From: Rhodococcus sp. HM1
Lineage (GTDB): Bacteria; Actinomycetota; Actinomycetes; Mycobacteriales; Mycobacteriaceae
Assembly (NCBI RefSeq): GCF_023218075.1
Contig: NZ_JALPTB010000005.1
Coordinates: 104,246 to 168,245 of the forward strand
Reading direction: 5' to 3'
Length of the DNA stretch: 64,000 nt
A program made the position numbers and the translations under genes. This document shows positions 44,533-53,073 of this stretch, in pieces. The notes below the pieces were generated by a model. It saw only the letters and a list, made by a program, of their open reading frames with translations, made no database searches and was not told where the DNA came from. The stretch's first letter is position 1, and the number at the start of each line of letters is the position of its first letter.

Positions 44533-45027
44533 GTGTCCGACCCCGACAACTACCCCGTGCCGACCCGGCTCGATCACCTCCCGAGCTTCCTGCTGATGCA
44601 GTCCGCACGGCACGTGCACCGCATGGTGTTCGACCGACTCGACGCCGCCGACGCCCGCGGCCACCACTACCGCATCCTGGCCGCACTCGGCGAGGGCGGG
44701 CCGTCCAGCCAGATCGAACTCGGCCGCCGGTGCGGACTCGACCGCAGCGACGTCGCCGCCGCCGTGGACGCCCTGTCCGACCGCCGCTTCGTCGAGCGCA
44801 CCCCCGATCCGAAGGACCGCAGACGCAACATCGTCAGCCTCACCCGGAGGGGACGCCACCGCCTGTCGGTGCTCGACGACGTTCTCACCGCCGTACAGGA
44901 CGAGGCCTTCGCGCCGCTCGACGCCGACGAACGCGCACAGCTCACCGCGATGCTCACGAAGATCATCGACCATCACACCCGGGACCGTGCCCGACACAAC
45001 GGACAGGCGGTCCCGCGCGAGTCGTAG
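44533..45027 (+). CDS. MarR-family transcriptional regulator
   Basis: A 164-residue winged-helix regulator. The recognition region is SSQIELGRRCGLDRSDVAAA, and the wing is RTPDPKDRRRNIVSLTRRGR. The GTG at 44533 is 6 nt after TAGGAT, hence leaderless, and a perfect operator-like palindrome overlaps the promoter. It lies 57 nt before a thioesterase gene on the same strand, a possible target. Confidence 0.92.
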   Translation: MSDPDNYPVPTRLDHLPSFLLMQSARHVHRMVFDRLDAADARGHHYRILAALGEGGPSSQIELGRRCGLDRSDVAAAVDALSDRRFVERTPDPKDRRRNIVSLTRRGRHRLSVLDDVLTAVQDEAFAPLDADERAQLTAMLTKIIDHHTRDRARHNGQAVPRES

Positions 45028-45084
45028 GCTGGATGGGGCCGTGCGACGGAGATCCCGCCGCACGCAACCCCCGAAAGGACGATC

Positions 45085-45594
45085 GTGCAGCCGAAACCGT
45101 GCCGCGAATCCCGAGTTGTCAAGACCAGCAGGGTTTTTCCCAACGACGTCAACGACCACAACACGTTGTTCGGCGGAAAACTGATGAGCGACATCGACAT
45201 GACCGCGTCGATCTCCGCGACCCGGCACAGTCGCGCATCGGTGGTCACGGCGTCGACGGACTCTGTGGCGTTCCTCGCACCCGTCCGCCCGTCGGATTCG
45301 GTGTGCCTCGAATCGTTCGTCACCCGGACCGGCCGCAGTTCGATGGAAGTGTTCGTGAAGGTCACCGCCGAGGATCTGCGCAGCGGTGATCGCCGCATCG
45401 CCGCGACCGCATTCCTCACGTTCGTCGCGATCGACGACGCGGGCCGGCCCACCGAGGTGCCCCCGGTGCTGCCCGAGTCCGAGGAGGAACGCCGGCTCAA
45501 CAAGAGCGGCGACGAACGCGCCGAGCACCGGCGCATCCACCGCCGCCAGAGTCAGGAAATGGCCGAATATCTGTCCACCAGCCGTCCCTGGTGA
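45085..45594 (+). CDS. Acyl-CoA thioesterase (hot-dog fold)
   Basis: A 169-residue hot-dog enzyme hydrolysing acyl-CoA. The active-site helix begins NDVNDHNTLFGGKLMSDIDM, with the Asn/Asp of the YciA/BACH-type family; the second strand block is VVTASTDSVAFLAPVRPSDS. A charged C-terminal tail follows. The GTG at 45085 has GAAAGGA at about 6 nt. It is closed by a strong hairpin facing the acyl-CoA dehydrogenase gene. Confidence 0.92.
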   Translation: MQPKPCRESRVVKTSRVFPNDVNDHNTLFGGKLMSDIDMTASISATRHSRASVVTASTDSVAFLAPVRPSDSVCLESFVTRTGRSSMEVFVKVTAEDLRSGDRRIAATAFLTFVAIDDAGRPTEVPPVLPESEEERRLNKSGDERAEHRRIHRRQSQEMAEYLSTSRPW

Positions 45595-45607
45595 CTTCGC
45601 GCTTCGG

Positions 45608-45640
45608 GTGACGGGAACCGATACGATCGGTTCCCGTCAC
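45608..45640. terminator. Bidirectional terminator between the thioesterase and acyl-CoA dehydrogenase genes
   Basis: GTGACGGGAACCGAT-ACG-ATCGGTTCCCGTCAC is a perfect 15-bp stem between convergent genes. Confidence 0.85.
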
Positions 45641-45648
45641 TCCGGCGT

Positions 45649-46800
45649 CTACAGCGACCGCGAGATGAGCATCTTCATCACTTCGTTGGCGCCGGCGTAG
45701 ATCCGCTGCACCCGCGCGTCCTCGTACATCCGCGCGATCAGGTACTCGCGCATGTAGCCGTAGCCGCCGTGCAACTGGACGCAGCGGTCGATGACCTCGC
45801 ACTGCTTGTCGGTCAGCCAGTACTTGACCATCGCGGCGTCCGCGGGATCGAGCTGCCCCTTCAGGTGCTGCTCGATGCAGTGGTCCAGGAAGACCTGGCA
45901 CGTGCGGGCGATGGTCTGGCACTCGGCGAGCTCGAAGGCGGTGTTCTGGAAGTCGAACAGCGTGTGCCCGAACGCCTGCCGCTGCTTGGTGTAGCGCACC
46001 GTCTCGTCGACCGCCCGCTGCATCGCACCGGCCGCCTGCGCGCCGATGATCAGCCGTTCCTGCACGAGCTGCGCCATCAACTGCGCGAAGCCCTGGCCTT
46101 CGCTGTCCCCCAGCAGGTTCGACACGGGAACCCGCACGTCGGTGAACGACAGCTCGGAGGTGTCGGCGCCGTGCTGGCCGACCTTGTCGAGCACTCGACC
46201 GACGGCGAAGCCCGGGCAATCGCGCAGGTCGACGATGAGCAGCGAGATTCCCTTGGCGCCGGCCTTCGGGTCGGTCTTGACCGCCAGCACGATCATGTCG
46301 GCGGAGGCGCCGTTGGTGATGAACGTCTTCGAGCCGTTGACGACGTACTCGTCGCCGTCGCGGATCGCCGTGGTCTTGATCGCCTTCAGATCCGATCCGG
46401 CGCCGGGCTCGGTCATGCCGAGCGCACCGAGGATCTCGCCGGTGGCCATGCCCGGCAACCAGGTTCGCTTCTGCTCCTCGGTGCCGTACTCGAGGAGGTA
46501 GTGCGCGACGATACCGCTGTGGATGGAGATACCGAACGCGAGATCACCCGCGTAGCCCTGCGCCTCGAGGACCGCGAGGTCGTGCGCGAATGTGCCTCCG
46601 CCGCCGCCGTATTCCTCCGGAATCGAGCACAGCAGCAGCCCGAGCTTGCCGGCCTCGAGCCACACCTGCCGGTCGATGCGGTGCTGCGCGTCCCACTTCT
46701 CGGCGTGCGCCATCACCTCGCGTTCGAAGAAGTCACCGGCCAGTTCCGACAGTGCCCGGACTTCGTCGTCGTGCCAGGACGGCACGTGCTTGATCCCCAT
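45649..46800 (-). CDS. Acyl-CoA dehydrogenase (long/branched-chain type)
   Basis: A 383-residue FAD enzyme. FAD/substrate motifs are GALGMTEPGAGSDL, FITNGASADMIV and QLHGGYGYMREY. The usual C-terminal Glu is absent (IYAGANEVMK), and the likely base is the Glu of LVQERLIIG on helix G, as in long-chain and isovaleryl-CoA dehydrogenases. The ATG at 46800 follows AAAGGGA. It is the last gene of a reverse-strand set with an acyl-CoA ligase (64 nt upstream) and a hydratase-like gene, so one pathway is likely. Confidence 0.93.
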   Translation of the reverse strand: MGIKHVPSWHDDEVRALSELAGDFFEREVMAHAEKWDAQHRIDRQVWLEAGKLGLLLCSIPEEYGGGGGTFAHDLAVLEAQGYAGDLAFGISIHSGIVAHYLLEYGTEEQKRTWLPGMATGEILGALGMTEPGAGSDLKAIKTTAIRDGDEYVVNGSKTFITNGASADMIVLAVKTDPKAGAKGISLLIVDLRDCPGFAVGRVLDKVGQHGADTSELSFTDVRVPVSNLLGDSEGQGFAQLMAQLVQERLIIGAQAAGAMQRAVDETVRYTKQRQAFGHTLFDFQNTAFELAECQTIARTCQVFLDHCIEQHLKGQLDPADAAMVKYWLTDKQCEVIDRCVQLHGGYGYMREYLIARMYEDARVQRIYAGANEVMKMLISRSL

Positions 46801-46864
46801 TGGTTCCCTTTGCTTTTCGACAGCCGCTACCGGCCGTGCATTCCCACCGAAGGTAGTTCGCGGC

Positions 46865-48382
46865 TCACACCGCACGCAGTTCGCGCTTGAGCAGCTTGCC
46901 GCTCTGGTTGCGCGGGAGCGTGTCGACGAAGCGCACGATCTTGGGCACCTTGAACGGAGCGAGCCGTTCCTTGACGTGCACGATGAGATCGGACTCGGCG
47001 ACCTCGTGGCCGTCCTTGAGCACGACGACGGCGGTGACCGCCTCGATCCACTTCTCGTCGGGCGTGCCGATCACCGCGACCTCGGCGACCGCCGGGTGCG
47101 TGTACAGCGCGTCCTCGACCTCGCGGGACGCGACGAGGATGCCACCGGTGTTGATGACGTCCTTGATGCGGTCGACGACGGTGATGTAGCCCTCCGCGTC
47201 GCGGGTGACGAGGTCACCCGAGTGGAACCAGCCGTCGCGGAATGCTTCCGCGGTGGCCTCCGGGTTGTCCCAGTAACCCAGGCACAGCTGCGGCGACCGG
47301 TACAGGATCTCGCCGGGCTCGCCGTCGGGCACGTCGTTGCCGTCGGCGTCGACGACGCGGGTCTCGACTAACAGCACGGCCCGGCCGCAGGAGGACGGAC
47401 GATCGGCGTGCTCGTCGGGGCCGAGCACGCACGCGAGCGGGCCGATCTCGGACTGTCCGAAGCAGTTGTAGAACCCGAGATCCGGGTAGCGCTCGCGCAG
47501 CCGGTTCAGCACGGTCACCGGCATGATCGACGCACCGTACTGGGCCTTGCGCAGCGACGACAGGTCCCGGGTCTTGAGATCGGGATGGTTCGCGAGCGGC
47601 ACCCACACGGTCGGAGCGAGGAACAGCGATCCGATGCGCTCGGATTCGATCAGCCGCAGGATCTCCGGGATGTCCGGGGACGGCAGCAGGGTGATCGTGG
47701 CGCCGACCGCGAGGTACGGCATGAGGAACACGTGCATGGCCGCGGAGTGGTACAGCGGCATGCAGATCAGCGGGTTGTCGTCGGCGTCGAGGTCGAGCGC
47801 GACGATCGACGACGTGTACTCGTGGACGAGCGCACCGTGGGTCATCATGGCGCCCTTGGGCTTCGACGTGGTGCCCGACGTGTAGAGCAGCTGAACCAGG
47901 TCGCCGCCGGACGCGCCGCCGTCCACCTCCGGGACCTCGCCCGCCGAGGCGACGGCGAGCAGCGAGTCGTCGGCGTCGCGCAGCGGCACCACGTGCTCGG
48001 CCGGCACGACCGGGAGGACGTCGTCGAGGTTGGTGCGCAGCGGCGGGTCGAAGAGCACGGCCTTCGCCCCGGACTGGCCGAGCAGGTAGCTCAGTTCCTC
48101 GCCGCGCAGCGCGTAGTTGATCGGCACGTGCACGAGCCCGGCGCGCGCGGCACCGAGGTAGCCGAGTACGTAGGCGTCGGAGTTGGTGCCGTATCCGGCG
48201 ACGCGGTCGCCCTGCTCGAGCCCGAGGGATCGCAGGTGAGCCGCGGTGCGGGAGACCGCGGCGTCGAGCTCCCGGTAGGTGAACGTGCGGTCCGCGAAGC
48301 GCAACGCGACGCGGTCGGGGAAGCGGGCGGCCGAGCGGTGCAGCACACCGTCGACGGTGTTCGAGCGAGGATCGAGACTCAT
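46865..48382 (-). CDS. Acyl-CoA synthetase (FadD-type)
   Basis: A 505-residue ANL ligase. Core motifs are LLYTSGTTSKPKGAMMTH, NCFGQSEIGPLACV, GWFHSGDLVTRDAEGYITVV, DVINTGGILVASREVED, and the catalytic Lys in NQSGKLLKREL. It probably activates a fatty or aromatic acid for the dehydrogenase encoded after it. A partly palindromic element lies 8-28 nt before its ATG, so it may have its own promoter apart from the upstream hydratase-like gene. Confidence 0.93.
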   Translation of the reverse strand: MSLDPRSNTVDGVLHRSAARFPDRVALRFADRTFTYRELDAAVSRTAAHLRSLGLEQGDRVAGYGTNSDAYVLGYLGAARAGLVHVPINYALRGEELSYLLGQSGAKAVLFDPPLRTNLDDVLPVVPAEHVVPLRDADDSLLAVASAGEVPEVDGGASGGDLVQLLYTSGTTSKPKGAMMTHGALVHEYTSSIVALDLDADDNPLICMPLYHSAAMHVFLMPYLAVGATITLLPSPDIPEILRLIESERIGSLFLAPTVWVPLANHPDLKTRDLSSLRKAQYGASIMPVTVLNRLRERYPDLGFYNCFGQSEIGPLACVLGPDEHADRPSSCGRAVLLVETRVVDADGNDVPDGEPGEILYRSPQLCLGYWDNPEATAEAFRDGWFHSGDLVTRDAEGYITVVDRIKDVINTGGILVASREVEDALYTHPAVAEVAVIGTPDEKWIEAVTAVVVLKDGHEVAESDLIVHVKERLAPFKVPKIVRFVDTLPRNQSGKLLKRELRAV

Positions 48383-48389
48383 GGAAGTC

Positions 48390-48410
48390 AGGTTATAGGA
48401 CGTCCAACCT
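48390..48410. promoter_or_regulatory. Palindromic element upstream of the acyl-CoA ligase gene
   Basis: AGGTT and AACCT flank an 11-bp centre that contains the palindrome GGACGTCC. It begins 8 nt before the ligase ATG. It could be a TetR-type operator; the regulator is unknown. Confidence 0.45.
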
Positions 48411-48450
48411 TTGGTCGAGACCCAAGATCACCGCTGTTTCGACCCCCGGT

Positions 48451-49236
48451 TCAGCGTCCCTGCCAGACCGGTGGGCGCTTCTCGACGAACGCCGACATGC
48501 CCTCCTGCGCATCGCAGATCACCGCGTTCGCCGCCATCGTCTCGGCCATCGCCTCGTACGCCTCGTCCTGCGGCAGATCGATCTGCCGGTAGAACGCTTC
48601 CTTGCCGATCCGCACCGTCGCCGAGGACGCCGAGACGATCTTCGCCGCCAGTTCCGTCGTCCGGATCTCCAGCTCCTCGGGCGGCACGACGAAGTTCACC
48701 AGCCCCCAGTCGGCGGCCGTCTCGGCGTCGATCGTGTCGCCGGTCAGCAGCATCTGCAGCGCACGCTTGCGGCCGACGGCGCGGCTCACCGCGACCATCG
48801 GCGTCGAACAGAACAGGCCGATCCGCACACCCGGAGTTCCGAACACCGCGTCGGTCGCCGCGACCGCGAGATCGCACGACGCGACGAGCTGGCATCCCGC
48901 CGCGACGGCCGGGCCCTGCACCGATGCGATGACCGGCTGCGGAATCGACTGCACGGTGCGCATCATCTCGTTGCACACGTCGAAGATCGCGCGTTCCTCC
49001 TCGAGCGTGCGCCCGATCATCTCCCGCAGGTCGTGCCCGGCCGAGAACACCGGACCGTCCGCCCGGATCACGATCACCCGGCTGTCCGCGGCCAGCGCAC
49101 GCAGACCCCTGATCACCTCGCGCATCGTGTCCACCGACAGCGGGTTGCGCTGCTGCGGACGGTTGAGGGTGAGGACGCCGATTCCGCTGGCGTCGTCGAC
49201 GGCAATGAGAACGGGAGCAACACTGGTCTCGGTCAT
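48451..49236 (-). CDS. Enoyl-CoA hydratase/isomerase family protein (ECHDC3-like)
   Basis: A 261-residue crotonase-fold protein. The oxyanion hole is in FSAGHDLREM and VAAGCQLVASCDL. Both hydratase glutamates appear to be lost: the P-E position reads TPGVRIGLFCSTP, with Gly, and the MEMVLTG position reads ALQMLLTG, with Gln. It therefore probably does not hydrate enoyl-CoA; isomerase, hydrolase or an unknown reaction is possible. The ATG at 49236 was chosen from the MTETSVAPV start. It is the first gene of the reverse-strand set with acyl-CoA ligase and dehydrogenase. Confidence 0.88.
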   Translation of the reverse strand: MTETSVAPVLIAVDDASGIGVLTLNRPQQRNPLSVDTMREVIRGLRALAADSRVIVIRADGPVFSAGHDLREMIGRTLEEERAIFDVCNEMMRTVQSIPQPVIASVQGPAVAAGCQLVASCDLAVAATDAVFGTPGVRIGLFCSTPMVAVSRAVGRKRALQMLLTGDTIDAETAADWGLVNFVVPPEELEIRTTELAAKIVSASSATVRIGKEAFYRQIDLPQDEAYEAMAETMAANAVICDAQEGMSAFVEKRPPVWQGR

Positions 49237-49288
49237 GGCCCCAGACTGCCCCACGAATACGTCCGGCACCACCGCAACGGCCGGCCCG

Positions 49289-50179
49289 TCAGCGCGGTTG
49301 CAGGACCCGGATGTCCCCCGCCGCATGACGTACGTCGAACAGCAACTCCGTGACCCGCCAGCCGTCCGCGGTCCGGTGCAGCGTGTGCCGGTAGACGCCG
49401 AAGCATTCATACGGCTCGAGCGAGGCTCGCTCGCCGGCACCGAAGTGGCAGACGCGGGCTTTGCACGACGACCTGGCGACGTCCCCGTCGATCTCGACGA
49501 CGAGATTGCCGAACAGGTGCTGTGACGGGCCGCAACCGTCGAGATTCGACCGGATCATCCGGACGATCTCGGCCCGCCCCGTCACCGGTGTGCTGCCCTC
49601 GCTGCCGTAGCGTGCCACCGCGTCCTCGGTGAAGAAGTCGTCCAGGCTCGCCCAGTCGCGGTCGTCGAGGGCATCCGAGTAGCGGTTGATCACCGCGGTG
49701 ACATCCGCGCGGTCGGTAGGGAGACTGCGTGTGGTGCCACGCAGATGTTCACCCGTGTTCCCCGGCAGGTCGAACAACGAGTAGTCACGGAACGCGAAGC
49801 GCCACCGACCGTCCACTCGCTCGAACTCGTCGAGGTAGCGGCCGGCTGCGACGACCTGTAAGGGCAGATCCTCGGTCGCCTGCAGCACGGTGTAGTACGA
49901 GCGGCACGTGGCGCGCCCGGCCGCGGCATCGACGTCGAGCAGCGGATTCGCAACGACATGCTTCGTTCGCGGGGTGCCGCACCGATGGATCTTCACCATC
50001 GAGCGCCACATGTCGGCCAGACCCGCTCCCCCGACGGTCTCGTGCTCGCCCCCGAACCGCACGCGGGCGTGCGAGAACAGCGACGCCGCATCCTCGAACC
50101 TGCCCGCATCCATGTGCTCGGCGTAGCGGTAGAGCAGATTGGTGATCGCCGTGGTATCGGTGCTCGACTGGTGAGTCAT
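49289..50179 (-). CDS. Tandem SnoaL/NTF2-like domain protein
   Basis: A 296-residue protein made of two NTF2-fold domains, each beginning with the same pattern (ITNLLYRYAEHMDAGRFEDA at about 10-30 and VINRYSDALDDRDWASLDDF at about 155-175). Such SnoaL-like domains include ring hydrolases, isomerases and dehydratases; the active site is not assigned. The duplication in one chain could form a pseudo-dimer. It sits between the hydratase-like gene and an alpha/beta hydrolase gene on the same strand, with gaps of 52 and 124 nt, so a shared catabolic pathway is possible. Confidence 0.85.
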   Translation of the reverse strand: MTHQSSTDTTAITNLLYRYAEHMDAGRFEDAASLFSHARVRFGGEHETVGGAGLADMWRSMVKIHRCGTPRTKHVVANPLLDVDAAAGRATCRSYYTVLQATEDLPLQVVAAGRYLDEFERVDGRWRFAFRDYSLFDLPGNTGEHLRGTTRSLPTDRADVTAVINRYSDALDDRDWASLDDFFTEDAVARYGSEGSTPVTGRAEIVRMIRSNLDGCGPSQHLFGNLVVEIDGDVARSSCKARVCHFGAGERASLEPYECFGVYRHTLHRTADGWRVTELLFDVRHAAGDIRVLQPR

Positions 50180-50303
50180 CGCCCGAGGCTCACACCGCAC
50201 CGGCAACCGCACAACCGGCCGTACCGGTGGACGGGAGGACCGGACCGAACGGCCCGGGCGTCGGGCATTCGACGTGGGCAACGATTCGCGGAGCGAGGAC
50301 CGA

Positions 50304-51278
50304 TCAGACCGCGCTGCGCTGCAGCGGTCCGTCGACCGGACTGAGAACACCGAGCAACCGTCCCAGCGCGGACGCCACCTGATCAGGGCATTCGGCGAGG
50401 ATCCGATGCCCGGCCCCCACGATCCGCACGAACTCGGCGTGCGGCAGGAGATCGACGATCGCCTCCGAATGCGCGATGGGGACGTATCGATCCGCGGTTC
50501 CGGCGGCGACGACGACCGGCACCCTCGCGAGAGCGACCAGCGCCGCGGATTCGTCGAGCACCGCGAACGCCGCGAGCAGACGCGACCACGCCACCACCGA
50601 CGTGGTGCTCGACAGCACCAGTCCGGCGGTCCGCAGCCACGAGTCGCCCTCGCGGCCGCGGGACAGCAATGAGCACAACCGGCCACCGGCCCGTTTCGAC
50701 ACCTCCATCGCCCGAGGTGCGCGCGCGACCGCCCCGTGCAGCATCGACGCGGCCGGGTGCCGCAGATAGCGACCCACCCCGTGTTCCGCGAGCCCCGACG
50801 CAGCGGTCGCGATGAGCGCGACCCCGACGATGCGGGCGCCGATCGCGGCGGGATACAACCGCGCGTAGGCCATCGCCACCATGCCGCCCATCGAGTACCC
50901 GGCGAGCACGATCGGCCCCGTGGGCACCAGCGTCCGCAACACGGCGTCGAGGTCGCCGGCGAGGCCGTCGAGCGTAAGCGAGGACACTTCACCGGATCCC
51001 GAACGTCCGTGTCCCCGTTGGTCGTAACGCACGATGCGCACTTCGGGCGCCAAGTGGCGGCGGACGTCGTTCCAGCTGTCGGCGTCCTGACAGTGGCCGT
51101 GCACGAGGACGACGGTCAGCGCGGCGTCCCGCGGTCCCTCGATCGTCGCGGCCAGCGGCACCCCGTCGTCGGCCACTACTGTGACACGCGAGATCCCGCT
51201 ACTGGCGGGCCTCCTCGGCATCACGGAGGCGGGCCTCCTCGGCATCTCGGAGGCGGGCCTCCTCGGCGTCTCGGACAT
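50304..51278 (-). CDS. Alpha/beta hydrolase with repeated N-terminal octapeptide
   Basis: A 324-residue serine hydrolase. The nucleophile elbow is LAGYSMGGM (Ser), the oxyanion loop is VHGHCQDADSW, and the acid and His are in GTADRYVPIAHS and VGAGHRILAEC. Before the domain, residues 4-27 are three copies of an 8-residue unit (TPRRPASE, MPRRPASV, MPRRPASS) encoded by a 24-bp tandem repeat. The ATG at 51278 has AGGAG at 5 nt; the upstream GTG would overlap that site. The family covers esterases and epoxide or lactone hydrolases. Confidence 0.88.
   Translation of the reverse strand: MSETPRRPASEMPRRPASVMPRRPASSGISRVTVVADDGVPLAATIEGPRDAALTVVLVHGHCQDADSWNDVRRHLAPEVRIVRYDQRGHGRSGSGEVSSLTLDGLAGDLDAVLRTLVPTGPIVLAGYSMGGMVAMAYARLYPAAIGARIVGVALIATAASGLAEHGVGRYLRHPAASMLHGAVARAPRAMEVSKRAGGRLCSLLSRGREGDSWLRTAGLVLSSTTSVVAWSRLLAAFAVLDESAALVALARVPVVVAAGTADRYVPIAHSEAIVDLLPHAEFVRIVGAGHRILAECPDQVASALGRLLGVLSPVDGPLQRSAV
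51204..51275. repeat. Three 24-bp tandem repeats inside a coding start
   Basis: GGCGGGCCTCCTCGGCATCW followed by CGGA recurs three times (51204, 51228, 51252) with only 1-2 changes. It encodes a Pro/Arg-rich octapeptide at the hydrolase N-terminus and is prone to gain or loss of units by slippage. Confidence 0.9.
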
Positions 51279-51355
51279 GGGCACTCCTGCGATGAGGTCT
51301 GCCCGAATAGTCGCCCGAGGGTCGAATGTCGTTAACCGCTTTCACCGAATCGTGA

Positions 51356-51964
51356 TCACTGCTCGACGATCAGCCCGAGCGCGGAGGCCATCGCGACCGC
51401 CTGCGTGAGGTCGATCTTCGCGCCTTCGAGCTTCGCCGTCGTCCACAGCGCCGGTCCGGTCTGTGCGCCGCGCAGGTCCGCACCGTCGAGTCGCACACCC
51501 GTCGTGCGCGCACCCGTCAGGTCGACGCCGCGCAGCGTGGCGGTGCGCAGGTCCGCTTCGACGAGATTGGTCTCCCGCAGCCGGCAGCCGGTGAAGTCGA
51601 CGCCGCGCAGATCGGCCCGGCCGAGCGAGGCCAGGGTCAGGTCCACCTCGTCGAGGAGCACCGGGCGTATCCGGCACTGCTCGAAGGTCGAGCCCAGCAG
51701 GCTCGAGTATTGGAATTCACTGTGCCACAGGGTTGTTCGATCGAAGGTGCACGATCGGAAGGCGGTGGCGGCGTGCCGGGATCCGGACAGGTCCGCGCCG
51801 GTGAAGTCGCAGTCGGTGAACACCACGTGATCGGTGATCAGTCCACTGAGGTCGGCGTCGCGGAACGTGCAATCGGTGTAGGTGTGGTTCGTCCACTCCC
51901 GGCCGTCCAGCCGCGCATCCGAGAAGTCCTCGCCGACGATCTCCACCGTGCCTTCTGTGCCCAT
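51356..51964 (-). CDS. Pentapeptide-repeat protein (MfpA/Qnr-like fold)
   Basis: A 202-residue right-handed beta-helix protein. Repeats of A(D/N)LxX run through it, for example DADLSGLITDH, GADLSGS, GRADLRGVDFTGCRLRE, EADLRTATLRGVDLTGAR and DGADLRGAQ. Such proteins can mimic DNA and protect gyrase from quinolones (MfpA is about 183 residues), but many have no such role. The ATG at 51964 was chosen from the MGTEGTVEI start. It appears to be a single-gene unit. Confidence 0.9.
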   Translation of the reverse strand: MGTEGTVEIVGEDFSDARLDGREWTNHTYTDCTFRDADLSGLITDHVVFTDCDFTGADLSGSRHAATAFRSCTFDRTTLWHSEFQYSSLLGSTFEQCRIRPVLLDEVDLTLASLGRADLRGVDFTGCRLRETNLVEADLRTATLRGVDLTGARTTGVRLDGADLRGAQTGPALWTTAKLEGAKIDLTQAVAMASALGLIVEQ

Positions 51965-52027
51965 GCACCCGATCCTGCCCGACGGCCGGGGCGGCACGGG
52001 CCCCGGCTCGCCGCGCAGTCGATCCCG

Positions 52028-52921
52028 TCAGTTGGCGGGCGTGTGGTGCTCGTGGGTGAACGGTTTCGTTCCGTGCACCTCGGGCCCGCCCTGCGGGTTG
52101 TTGTCCACGCCGTGGTTCTCCCGGATGTCGGTTCCGAGCCACTGCTCGGTCGGCGCTTCGACGTACTTCCATTCCATGCCCTGCGGCCACGGACCCTGAC
52201 CTTCGTTCCAGGGGCCTCGCACCGACTCCGCACCGTTGGACATGTTGAACGCGAGGTTCTGGAATCGGTCGTCACCCGCGAGAGCGCCGGGCGGGAAGTT
52301 CACCGGCAGTTCGTTCAGGGCCGCCGTGAACTACTGGTAGTGCGCGACCTCGCGTGTCATCAGGAAGGTGAGCGTCTCCTGCACGCCGGGGTCGTCGGTG
52401 AACTGCTTGAGGTACTCGTAGACGATCTTCGCCCGCGTTTCCGCGCCGAGATTGCTGCGCAGGTCGACGGTCGGATCGCCGTTGGCGTTGACGTATGCAC
52501 CCGTCCAGGGGACTCCGGCCGAGTTGCTCACGTCGGGACCGCCGCCGGTCAGCGCCAGGTACAGCGGATTCACGGCAACCTGATGGATCGCCTGTTCCTT
52601 ACCGTCGGCGGTGGACACCAGCGGCATCCAGTCGCACCGTTCGTTCGCCATCTTCAGGTCGTCGTTGAGACCGTCCAACAGCATCGTGATCATCGATCCC
52701 ACCATCTCGAGGTGACTCAGCTCCTCGGTAGCGATGTCCATGAACAAGTCGTACATCTTCGGGTTCTTGCGGCGCAGAATGAACGCCTGCGTGAAGTACT
52801 GCATCGCGGCTTTCAATTCGCCGTTGGCGCCACCGAACTGCTCCTGCAGCAGAGTGGCGAATCGCGGGTCGGGTCGGTCGACCCGCACCTCGAACTGTAG
52901 GTCCTTGTTGTGGATGAACAT
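52028..52921 (-). pseudogene. Manganese catalase interrupted by an in-frame TAG
   Basis: One continuous frame of 297 codons encodes a dimanganese catalase, but codon 197 is TAG (52331-52333), splitting TREVAHYQ from FTAALNELPVNFPPG. Both sides stay in the same frame and both are family-like, so this is a point change (a CAG to TAG is enough), not a frameshift. All five Mn ligands lie before the stop: Glu35, Glu67, His70, Glu161 and His194. The lost tail of about 100 residues normally wraps neighbouring subunits of the hexamer. It may be a fresh pseudogene, a sequencing error, a suppressed stop, or a shortened working enzyme. It is divergent from a hemerythrin-like gene. Confidence 0.9.
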
Positions 52922-53073
52922 GTCACTCCCTCATCTGTGTGTGCACAGGGTCTGGAGGCGGGTACCCGGGACGCACGGAGGGAAACTGCCTCCGCCCGGA
53001 CACCGTGCGTCGTTTACCGCAGGACCGCGCCGGGTATCACGTCGCGACCACCACCGAACCGGAGGCGATGACA

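Noticed and set aside
52304..52333. Frameshift as the cause of the split Mn catalase
   Set aside because: The two parts lie in the same reading frame; only an in-frame TAG separates them.
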